Below, one piece after another: positions 23,486 through 33,992 of a stretch of DNA of 64,000 bases (positions are counted from its first letter, which is position 1; every line of letters begins with the position of its first letter). Position numbers and translations under genes: made by a program. Where the stretch lies: the NCBI GenBank assembly GCA_004194705.1, contig SADC01001324.1, positions 310,001 through 374,000 of the forward strand. The letters are read 5' to 3'. This stretch comes from Ditylenchus dipsaci. Lineage: Eukaryota > Nematoda > Chromadorea > Rhabditida > Anguinidae. The notes beneath the pieces are model-generated. The model searched no databases, was not told the origin of the DNA, and saw nothing but the letters and a program-made list of their open reading frames with translations.

Positions 23486-26400
23486 ATGCAAGACTACAAG
23501 ACAAAGAAAAGTGGCACCAATTGGTCTAATGTCTACAGGATATCAGCATTTGCATTTGTGGATGCGTTTCAGTTCAGCTTTTTTGTCTGGTCTTTCTGGC
23601 CGTTTGTGCAACAGGTAAATAGACTAAAAATTAATGTAAAAAAACAGATAAAGAATATATTACAGTTAAACCTCGATTTAACGCCCCTTCCCATACCTCC
23701 AACAGTTTTCCACCACAATTTTTGAAATATTTTTCATGCTCTGTTTTGACAGTCTGACTCCAAATATTGCAGGGATTCCCATTTCCCTATCGCTTTTCAA
23801 AAACCCGAAATTTTTGGCTCTAAAAACCACATTAAAAAATTAGAGGGTTGTTAAACAGACCTCGAGCTTTTTCGTGAACCGAAAGTTTCAGGTTTTTGAA
23901 AGACGATCGGCAAAATCGGGATTCTCGCGATATTGGGACCAGACTGTCAAAAAAAGGACTAGAAAAATACTTGGAAAATTATAGTGAAAAAAGTGTCGGA
24001 CCGTAGACGGGAACGAACTTGAGTTGGAGGCCACTAAATCGAGGCTTGACCGTATCAAAAGCATACAGTATATGACACGGATTAATTATTGTGAATTAAG
24101 CTTGATCCAGCCATCTCCCCCAGCTTCATTGGCCTGATTATGGCAGTGTCTGGAGTAGGTGAAGCACTATCGGCCCCTCTTCTAGGTTACTGGTCCAACC
24201 GAATTGGCAAAGTGATTCCGCCCCTGATAGCCTCTTTGTGCCTGTCTATTGTAGCTAACTGCAGTTATATGTGTTTGAACGGGATGCCGTTGAGGATCCG
24301 TTCTATCGCTTTGCTGATCTCCAGGTTCCTGTCTGGCGCTGGAAGTGGTAAGTTGACTTTGCATTTGCCTTTTGTCAACCATCCTTTGGTTGTTTCAGAC
24401 CAATGCCATTGGCTTATTAGCCAAAGTAGTCAGCCTGTTGATTATAGCCCTCTCTAGATGCAACACAATAAAGGGGTAAAAGCAAAAAGCTCTTACTTAG
24501 GATAGAAAAAGTTTTCAGTTTATTTATTTTGAGTATCGTAATGGCTTCAAAAAAGTCTCATGTCGTAGAAAGGTGTTTGGTTTGTGTTTTTTCAAAAAAT
24601 AAAAAATGACCAAATAATCTTTTTCTTTTTTGGGGCTCAAAAATTATAACTTAAGCTTTTTTATAAAAAATTAGGAATAGACAAATTTAGAAAATAAGTT
24701 TTTGTTGCATCACTTTTCCTTGCTAGAAAATAATAAAAAAAAATAGCGGACCCGCTACTGAACAAATCATATTCTCATAGGACCAACTTTTCTTCAATAG
24801 AGAAGCGACTTTTTTGGAGCCTTTACGGTGTATTTACAAATTTTCCTAAAGTAAATGAGTTTTGCTGCAATGTGTTGAAAAGAAGAAAGTATGAAAAAGA
24901 AAAAAATGATCTAAAAATTTGCAATTTAAGGGAATCGAGGCATCACTTTAGCTTATGTAGCTTCCTGCAGCACAACCTATGACAGAACTAGAGCGATGGC
25001 ACTTTGTGGGGGTGGAGCACTTATTGGACTCACGGCTGGACCTGGCAAGTTGACTTTAACCAATGTTTTCACGCGAACAACAATGTTCTATTGGCAAAAT
25101 TTTAGCGATTCAAATGGGCTTCACCTGGATCGGATCTAAAGGATTTGATGTGCTAGGATTCGGATTGCTGAGGATATCCATGTACACTGCCCCAGCCTTG
25201 CTTGCTCTTTTGATCAACTTTGGGTGGTAAGTAATTTTATTTTAAACATGAACTTTAAGTCGAAGAACTGAAAAAACAAGGCAAGCCCCAAAATACAGTT
25301 CTTCTAAAACTGAATCTGATAGCCATACTGACCTTCATATTTTAAATTTGCAGCATTTTGTTTGTGTTAACCAGTCTACCAGACAACCTGGACGAATGTG
25401 ATGAGGACACTATCTCTCGCAAGCCAGTTGACAACATTGACAGCACAACCATCCACGAGACTCTAACTATTTACAACAACGACGATTCCATCCACAGAAA
25501 CTCAGAGTTGGGCTTGCAGTTGTCGAGCAGTCGGCAACGAAATCTTTCCAGTGCTTGCATGAGCAGCGCCTCAGATGATGATGATACAGAAGACAACAAG
25601 TCCATTGCCTCCGGTGCTTCATTCTCCTCTATTGCTTCCCGATCATCCAGAGGCATGGACTTGGTGGCAGTACTTGTGTGCATGACTACTCGATCAGCCA
25701 GAATGTTGGTTACATCGAATGTGGAGAGTGTGGGAGCACCATACTCACAAATCATGTTCAACTTTGATGAAAAGGAAGTCTTGACCTATAATTCCATGGT
25801 TCAAGCCGCTCTAGGAGTGTTCACAGTTGGCATGTTGATAGTGTATGCAGGCACTAGCTACACAAGACGGTCAGTTTTGAATCTTTTTTTAAACTAATGA
25901 TAAGATGTTTTTGTAATGCAAATTGGAGGTATGTTAAGGTGAATGACTTAAGATTTCGCCTTTAAAATGAAAAATGGCTTTTTATACGTCTGGAACTGAA
26001 GTGCGCTAGCAAGACCTGAATTTCATATTTTATATTCGCATTTCACTAAAGATTTTTGTTGTAATTGTTTCATTTTGTTGCATTATCATGCAGATTTAAA
26101 TCTGGATTTTCCAAACAAGCCATCAACTCAAAAATAATAATTATATGAATGAGGTTTCCTGTTATCTTGTTCAAGTCTTTGAATCTATGCATTTCTGAAA
26201 TCGTTTTCTTGAAGTTTGATAGCTTTTAGACATCTTGGCTTAGGCCTAAGCACAAAAATTCTAACAAAACCCTAAAAAATCACAATGTAAAATTTGGTTA
26301 AATTCAATATTTTTCTGGTGAAATTCAGACTTTTGATGCTTCAATTAAATTTGAGCCTTTAGAAGGTTACCGTATTTTCTCTATTAAACCCCATGGGGAT

Positions 26401-27485
26401 TATTTTTCAACCATAAGAAATCAGAAAATCTTGAGGTCGGTTTTGTGATTTTTGGGCAGTCGACCAAAATCTGAAAAGTGGAATTAGGAGAGCTCGTTCT
26501 AATAAAGAAAACGCAAAAAATAGATTTGTGAAATGTTTGCTCTAGGCTGAGATATAAGGTCCATATGGTAGGGGATTATTAGAGAGTGGGGATTGATAGA
26601 GAAAATACGGTATCAAGAGAATTAAAACCTTTGCTATTTTGCTATGCATCGTTTTATCGTTGACTAAAACTTGAAATCTAGATCATTCAATTTTAGTTTC
26701 AAAACTTCAAATGCATTTTTTTAGCGTGTCGGAACGCACCAATTGCATTGGAGCCATGCTAGCTCTGTTGTTCTTCCATTTGCTGACCTTCTCCTGGTTT
26801 TTTTGCCAGGAGAGGTGGATTGTGTGAAGTATGGAGGGAGTTACACTTGGTGCCAGACACTCAAACCGGTCAATATGTACATTTACTACGGATCCTACGT
26901 GCTTGTCTTTGGCATAGCTTTGCCTTGCTTAAACAACTCTCTTCAATCCCTGTACAGCTTGGTGTTGGGAAATGGAAGACAGGGCACAATGCAGGGGGTC
27001 AACCAAGCAGTTGGAAGTCTTTCTAGAATACTCGGACCACTAGTCATGTCGTAAGTCTTTTGGCTTGCTTTTCGATTAACTTTTAATTTTTAAATCGGTG
27101 AACTGGAAATTTTCTACTCTAATAAATATTGAGTAACAATTTTTCGATTGCCGGTTTATCAAGAGTTTTCTGCATTGAATTTCTTGAAAAGTTCTACAGA
27201 ACAATAAAAACAAAATTTAGAAGTACGTTCGCCAAATTTGGACCTCAGGCTACCTGGGGAGTAGAAATAGGCACTTTAGTGCTCTTCCTTGTCATCTGGG
27301 CAGCTGCCTACAAGAGACTCGTCCCAGCTTCGCAGAGGCCATGCAAAGTAGTTTTTGAAGCAAAAACAGGCGAACCTGAAAAAGTATTTGTTGTCGACTT
27401 GAATAGATGGCAATTGATGGATGATGGCAAGGAAGGCAATAACCAGCAAGAGGATGTTAATTTGGAAAAGCATGCAATGCCTTGA
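23486..27485 (+). CDS. CLN7/MFSD8-type lysosomal MFS transporter
   Basis: Major facilitator membrane protein of the CLN7 family, expected in the lysosome membrane. Seven exons: 23486-23614, 24101-24347, 24940-25044, 25106-25226, 25354-25869, 26725-27050, 27221-27485. All junction phases agree and give 569 residues if one base is restored in the T7 run at 26798-26804. Visible pieces are the first membrane segment (FVDAFQFSFFVWSFWPFVQQ), LDPAISPSFIGLIMAVSGVG, the MFS loop motif GYWSNRIGK, CSTTYDRTRAMAL, and a long acidic, serine-rich cytoplasmic loop in exon 5. SLSRILGPLVMS and the last segment ending AAAYKRLVPASQ follow. Exon 3 ends at a GC donor (GCAAGT), and only that choice keeps the frame. 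Intron 1 carries a pogo-like MITE. A distant AATAAA lies at 27741. Confidence 0.85.
23663..24052. mobile_element. Pogo/Tigger-like MITE in intron 1 of the MFSD8-like gene
   Basis: Starts CAGTTAAACCTCGATTTAAC and ends 'aaatcgaggcttgaccg', flanked by TA. The arms also share 'gtcggaccgtagacggg'-type words with the other copies. Confidence 0.75.
26368..26612. repeat. MITE, TACCGTATTT family, copy 4
   Basis: TACCGTATTTTCTCTATTAA at the left and its inverted complement at the right. It lies in the last-but-one intron of the MFSD8-like gene. Confidence 0.8.
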
Positions 27486-28207
27486 ATCAGAGCTACAAAT
27501 TATCAACCTTAAATATAGCTTTACATTGTAGATAATATGTAAACAAAGATGAATGCAATTTGTTATTTTCTGTGAAAATGTATTGGGTATGAATTATTTT
27601 GCCATTTATTTTAAACCAGACCTTCAAATTAGAACTTAAAACGGACAAATTGTGTAAAAAGTCGATTTTATGATTTTTTTTTGTATAAATAGGATTTTTA
27701 AGTTCAATTCGAAAAATTCTTGGGTTTTAACAGTAAAAATAATAAAAAAATACAGTATTCACCCTAATAAAATGGCACGGACTTCAATTTATGTCAAAAT
27801 GCGATAAAAAATATTTTACCCTCATAGTTGTGGCTTTGACCCTGACTTCTGTTGGAGGCTGCCCTTCTATTAGAACAAATATTAAAAGCATATATCTTTG
27901 AAAAAAACTTTTGAGAGGCCTGGTTAAATATTGTTTTGTTTAAGAAGGCTATTTTATTGTGCATGTTGTTTATTTGTAATAAAATTTTTGAAAAAAAGGT
28001 AAACAGCTCAGAACGACCGAGGCTCAAATTTTCGGCGTGAGAGTCTTGCCCCCCTTTAGGAATTTTCTTTTTACGAGCGCTGCACTTTGTTGACTTTGCA
28101 CTTTGCACTTCTGCACTTTGCACTTTTTTTTATTCTAAGTATGCTCAGAGCTACCAAATGTCCTTATTTATAGGACTGCGCTACGACTGCATATGACTGG
28201 ATACAAC

Positions 28208-28638
28208 CAGTGTTTGACTTTCAGAAAAGAGTCGTACTCGTACTCGTACTTCGTACCGCTAAATTTCAACTGTCGTACATCGTACTCGTACATCGTACCT
28301 CTAAAAGTTCTTCTCGTACTTCGTACTCGTACCTCGTACCACAAAAATTTTGCTCGTACTTCGTACTCGTACTTTTAATAAAAACGGATTAGGTATTCAG
28401 GGAATAATTTGAAAAAAAAATTTGCATTGTCTTTTTTATTGAAAGGCATTAAGATCCGGCTTTTTGGTAGTAAAGTGCCAGGATTTGCTTTGTGATTTAT
28501 AAATACTTGTATTTCAGTTCGTACGTCGTACTCGTACCTCTAAAATTTCTTCTCGTACTTCGTACTCGTACTCGTAGTACGAGTACGAGTACGTGTACGA
28601 GTACGAGTACGAAGTACGAGTACGAGGTCCAAACACTG
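28208..28638. mobile_element. Foldback element with CGTACT-repeat arms
   Basis: Terminal CAGTGTTTG and CAAACACTG are flanked by a perfect 8-base duplication, GATACAAC (28200-28207 and 28639-28646). Each arm is made of the hexamer CGTACT and near variants. On the left the array is 28230-28375. On the right it turns on itself at about 28575. CAGTG ends with 8-base duplications fit the hAT superfamily. Confidence 0.85.
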
Positions 28639-29053
28639 GATACAACGACTAGACACAATTACGGCTCGATGGTCTCTGCTTAAGAATGATTTTTATAAGT
28701 TTTTTGTACGCTGGCCTACCCTGCGCCTAAGCACAAGCCTAAAAACCATGTAGATATATATTATTTTCAGTTTTTTGGCCAAATTTAGGTCTCTTAATTA
28801 GGTTTGAGGCAAATATTTATAAAATAATCAAGTGGAGCATGTCCAAATATCTCCTAAAATACTTTTCTGATACTTTTTTGCTAGAATTCGGACATTACTT
28901 GGACTAGTCCTACAGAAATCTTTTTTTGTGTATCCAGTCTTAAGTTGTATCCAGTTGTTGGTATGCCTTTTTATAGCACCGAATCTTATTTCTTTAAAGT
29001 TATTTATTTATTTCTAAGCAGCAAAAGAGCAATAACCACTGTATGAAAAAGCA

Positions 29054-29316
29054 TACCGTATATTCTCGATTAGAAGGCCCCTCTCTAATAGAAGGCCCTC
29101 TCTAATAGAAGGCCCCCCTTGAGGACCTATATATCAGCCTAGAAAAAGAAATCGCAAATCTGTTTTTCGTGTATTCTTAGTTAACACGAGCTTACCTGAT
29201 TCCACTTTTAAAATTTGGTTGAGCACGCAAAAATCTCAAAGTCGACCCAAATTTTTCCGACTTTTTTAGGGTTGAAAAATAGAAGGCCCGGGCCTTCTAA
29301 TAGAGAATATACGGTA
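29054..29316. repeat. MITE, TACCGTATTT family, copy 5
   Basis: Begins TACCGTATATTCTCGATTAG, and the right end is 'ctaatagagaatatacggta'. 'gaaggccc' repeats several times at the left end. Confidence 0.8.
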
Positions 29317-29874
29317 ATTTCGCAAAAAAATTAAATAAGACGCCTTTGTTTTCAAAATTTTGAGTGCGGAGCCCAGAATATTCTCTATCGCCGCGGTGAT
29401 TTGTTACAGATATAACTCGTTATCTACACTAACTTTGCGTATCGAGAGAGATTTCTAACTGACTAAAAATCTTTAAATGATGTCCTTTTAACGAAAATCA
29501 ATAAAAATCACACCATAGCTTTAAAGACGAAAGCTCTTGCTTTGCTCGAAAAATACAGCATTTATTCATTAGAGCTTTTTATTTATATGTTATTTTTCGT
29601 GTTAAAATTATCGTTTTTGAATTTTTATCTCTTTTAAGGCCTTTAATGGTTTTTGCGCGTAGCGGTATGTCCGAAATTTGAATCTAGTAGAGACAGTTCA
29701 ATAGGCTACCAATATAGGCTACCAAGGCGCTGAAATTTTTTATATTTCTAACGATCGAATTAAAGACACCCCTCTAATGTCTAAAATATCCCTTTATTTT
29801 TTATTCATATTTTGACTTTTCAAAAGGGAAAAAGGGAGATTTCAGACATTGGAGGTGTGTTTTCGGTTTTCAGT

Positions 29875-30690
29875 TACATCCTATTTCTAATGCACTGCTT
29901 ACAATGAAATGTCGAAGTAAAAGTGATATCTATATCTCGCGTTATTCATAGAAAAATGGCGACCCTACTTGGATATACCCCCCCCCAACTGAGTTTTGAG
30001 CTTTTTGAAATTTCGATTTTTTACCTTTTTTACCATGTTTTCAACATGGGACTTTGCAAAAAGAGCCTCTAAAAGCATTTTTAATCAAGAGTCTTGCTCG
30101 GAATAATGTCTTAGGTAAGTGCGTGCGCGCATCTCTAACCATCCAAGCCCCCTGCGCCCGGGGGCTTGGAGTTGAGATGCGCACACCCACATACCTCAGA
30201 CACAAATCACTCGAAAGTGACTCTGGATGCATGAAAAAGCATGCATACCAGAGTTTATTTTTGCGGTAGGCTCCAGTATTCAAAACTATATTCAACATCT
30301 TCCTTTTTGTTCAATATTGGCCGCTTTTCGGTCCATTTCCACCCAAATACAGACCTAAATCCCTTCAAAAATAATCAAAATGGGTAATTTTGGGTGGTCC
30401 CAAAACTCAATTTTTATTGACCAGAACTCAAAAATAATGCTTTTTTGAACTCCTGAGGCCATTTTAGGTCGATATAGGTTGTTTGGAAACACTTTTAAAA
30501 AAAGTTGATTTGGGGGGGGGGTAGGTGTTGTATATCCAAGTAGCGCCAAAATGGCTAATCTGATATAGATGACCTATACTTGAAATCCAAAAGTAGATAT
30601 AGGTCATTCATATCAGATTTGGCATTTTTAATGAGAAACGCGAGATCTAGACATTACTTTTACTTCGACATCGACATTCCATGGTAAGCG
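29875..30690. mobile_element. Nested inverted-repeat elements with C/G-run ends
   Basis: The outer pair 'tcgaagtaaaagt' and 'acttttacttcga' encloses an inner element. Its ends are 'ctacttggatataccccccc' and 'gtatatccaagtagcgcc' (about 29957-30548). The inner ends resemble those of the element at 31517-32495. A further copy of the GC-core repeat (30040-30300) lies within. Nested insertion is the simplest reading. Confidence 0.55.
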
Positions 30691-30896
30691 GGGCACAAGA
30701 CAGCCTCTCTATGTTTCACTCTCATCTGGTAGAGCAAGTCACGAGAGTGAATTTGATATGCTGAACGCGTTTTCGCAAATAAAATAATGGCTAATTTCAA
30801 ATGCGGCTAATTCGAATCTGGTACAAGCCGCTGTTCGCGAAAACCACGATCTTTTAATTATTATAAATATTTAGCTAAAAGCAAATACTATTTTTA

Positions 30897-33800
30897 ATGA
30901 AGAAATCAACTTTATTTTTGTTTCTGATTATTGTTTTCTATTCAAACTTTTTGCAAGCAGTAGAGACACCTGAATATTCTCAAAACTCAGTTAATACACC
31001 TATAAATATTGTTGATGGACCTGGACTCAAAGAAAGTGACGATTTTTGGGATTTCAACAATAACATTTTTGATGTTTTCACGAAAGACTCCGAAATTCCT
31101 GGTGTTTCTACAGCTCATTCGTTTGAAGATTCTAATGTTGCATTAGTAGCTCGGCCGGAGCCGGCTAACAAAAGAAAAGAGCCTGAAAGATTATCAATCC
31201 CTAAGTTATCCATATCACAGGCTGAAGGCGTGTATCATGTCTCAAACATTGCTGATCACAATTCTTCCTTGCTTCCTTCTCAACCGCACAGCTCATCAGA
31301 TAATTTGCAACCAAGACACCAATCACTCTCCACAACTACTTCGCAACAAAGGAAAAGTCAGAAAATTCAAGCTCAAGGTGTTGCTTGCACTGATTCCTCT
31401 AATACTCAAGCTACAGTGGTGTTGTCAAATCAGGTAAGAACTTGAATGATTTTGGATTGGCTCTTTTCTACACTCTTTTTTTCTTAATCATTCATAAGGT
31501 AGTCCAAAGATATTTTGACGCTACTGGCTTATACCCCCCCCCCCCAAAAAAGCTACTTTCTTATACCCCCCCCAAAATCGGACCTACTGTCATATACCCC
31601 CCCCCAAAAACCGACTTTTTTAGGAGTGTCTAAAAACCATTTTTATGCAATAATTTCGCCATGAAGGGACCAGAAAAGCAGTTTAAAAGGGATTATGGGC
31701 TGTATTGGGAGGGGAAGGGAATAATACAGGGGCCACTTTTTTTAGCTGCTTTACCATGTTTTTCAACTCGGGCCGTGGCAAAAATAGACTCTATATGCAT
31801 TTTATGATCAAGAGTACTTCTCGGAATCATGTCTAAGGTAAGTGCGTGCGCGCATCTCTAACTCTCAAGCCCCCTGCGCCCCCTTCGGGGGTGCAGGGGG
31901 CTTGGGGGCTTGGAGTTGAGATGCGCACACCCACATACCTTAGACACAAATCACTCGAAAGCGACTCTGGATGCATGAAAAAACATGCATACCAGAGTTA
32001 TTTATGCGGTAGGCCCCAGTATTCATAACTATGTTCAACATCTTTGATTTTGCGACCGAAAAGGGTTTACCCCCTCATCAGGCCTGGGGCTACGAGCCAG
32101 AGGCTCAGCCGTTCAAAATTTACACGACAACCATCGGGATCCACCCGGCTGATCGGTCCGATCATTTCGAGTGCTTATACTTTTACGTGCACCACAAGTG
32201 GCTGGGTTTGAAAGTGACTTCAACGCTAAGAGAATTAATACTCTTTGGTACTTATAGGCCCTATAGAAGTGGCCCCTGTTTTGTCCCTTCCCCTCCCAAT
32301 ACAGCCCTTGAACCCTATTTTAATTGCTTTTCTGGACCTTTTATGGCGAAATTATTGCTTAGAAATATGTTTTGACCACTCCCAAAAATCTTGATTTTTT
32401 TGGGGGGGGGGTATAAGCCAGTAGGTCCGAGGATTGGGGCGGGGTATAAGAAAGTAGCTGTTTTTGGGGGGGGGGGGGTATAAGCCAGTAGCGCCGATAT
32501 TTTTGTATTTTTAGCTAGAGTTACGAAATAGTAATTTACAGTGGTAAATTACTGGTAACCTCTATACAGTTTTTGCATGCGTGGGTCGCCATTTTTTGTG
32601 TTTAACTTCAATTTTCTGCAATTTTTTGCAAATATATGTCGGATCGCTCTCCGTAAGCCTCAAGTATAACATCTTAGCTTTCTTTTAAGCAAACACGCAT
32701 AACGGGAGCAGATTCTAGAATTTTTTTGTTGCCTCCTAGTCGGAGATGGTGATTTTAGTCTGAATTTTGGTGTGTACTTTTGTGTTCAAGTCTAACTTTT
32801 GACATTTTTTGAAAACTTATGTCAAATATCTCACGGAGCCCTTAAATAGGCTTTCTATTTAGCACAGATACGTGAAATCATGATCAGTTCTGCGGAAATT
32901 TTTTATTTATTGCCTCATAAACTGTAGCGAAACCCTCACCCGTGATTAACAAAAATTAATAAGCACAACCGATTACCGATTCAAGGCAGGAATTCCTTTT
33001 ACCTAACCCTCCCAAAAATGTGTTATAACCACTTTTTTTATCTTCCCCGGTCGTTATTAGGATAGAAAAGATGTTTTGGGTGACGGATGGACACTTTTGA
33101 AAAAAAACATGACTAAAATTTTGACTTTTTGCCTTAGGGACCAAGGTAAACCACCATACACAGGGATATTCTAGCCTGTTTTGGTCACTTGGGCTGGGCC
33201 GAAAAAGTAGTAACTTTTCAATCACCGGTAACTCACCAAGGCCTAAAAGATCCGGCGAAAACTGAAAAAAAACCCTTTCTGGAAATTTGAGCTAGCTTTT
33301 CAGTTTTTCGTTTTCTCAGTCTTTGCTCTTTAATTTTTGTCATGCTAATATCGATTTTATTAATTGACGAGTTTTTGCATTTCGCTTCGAAATATCTTAA
33401 ACTTTAACTTATTATTTCAGAAAAAATCAACTTTAAAATCAAGCACTTATAAAACTTCAATACCGGATGGTATGCCTGAGTTGGATAAACTTTCAAAAAA
33501 AGAAAATGACTTTTGGATGAAATATTTGAATCATACTCTGAAACTAGTAGCGATGGCCAAAAACGTACGCGTGAACCATTTCTGAGCAAATGGAACTTAA
33601 GGATGAGCTCATTGTATACACTCCAAAACAAAAAGCAAATCGATTTACATGTTGTTCAAGCATTTTTCCAGATAATAAGTCAAACTTTCGACAATATTAT
33701 CTTTTGCCCTGCTCCTTCCGTGGAAAAATGGAAACAAATTATAAATGAACCGAAAATAAAATCGAATATAAGAAAAATTAACATTGTTTTGTTTCCATAT

Positions 33801-33992
33801 ATGATAGACCATGAATACTTTGGACTTGTGGCCGCAGATTTAGAAGATAAAACAATTAAAACATATGACTATAGTTCAAAAAACAACAAGGCCAAAACGA
33901 AAGTGGAAATAATAAATATGCGGTATAATTTTACAAATAAATTTCATTTCTGTAACAATCAGACCTCGTTATACAGTCCGTTCTCGGTATAA
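30897..33992 (+). CDS. Two-exon gene: signal peptide, Ser-rich region, partial Ulp1/C48-like domain
   Basis: Exon 1 (30897-31433) encodes a signal peptide (LFLFLIIVFYSNFLQA) and a polar serine/glutamine-rich region, and ends at a GTAAGA donor. Exon 2 starts at 33421 after TTTCAG in matching phase (KKSTLKSSTYKTSIPDGMPE). One missing T near 33511 links it to a frame with DLHVVQAFFQIISQTFDNII, INIVLFPYMIDHEYFGLVAA and DLEDKTIKTYDYSS. The last part resembles the core of Ulp1/SENP cysteine peptidases, but the usual His-Trp is replaced by Tyr-Phe and the downstream Gln and Cys are missing. The frame ends in a pogo-like repeat that begins about 33960. A secreted start joined to a Ulp1-like domain is odd and may be a false join of two loci. 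Confidence 0.35.
31517..32495. mobile_element. MITE with GGCGCTACTGGCTTATACC ends and 8-base duplication
   Basis: Ends GACGCTACTGGCTTATACC and GGTATAAGCCAGTAGCGCC are flanked by GATATTTT on both sides (31509-31516 and 32496-32503). C- and G-runs follow the ends, and the inner arms pair over words such as 'tccagaaaagca' and 'gggctgtattggg'. A copy of the GC-core repeat (31755-32045) is nested inside. It lies in the intron of the gene at 30897. Confidence 0.85.
31755..32045. repeat. Dispersed repeat with GC-rich core, copy 4
   Basis: Contains 'aagccccctgcgccccct' followed by its inverted form, flanked by 'aaggtaagtgcgtgcgcgca' and 'gagatgcgcacacccacata'. It closely matches the copy at 30040-30300. 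Confidence 0.75.

Noticed and set aside
28193..28683. Open frames full of YSY and RTRTS repeats
   Set aside because: Direct translation of the CGTACT hexamer array in a foldback element.
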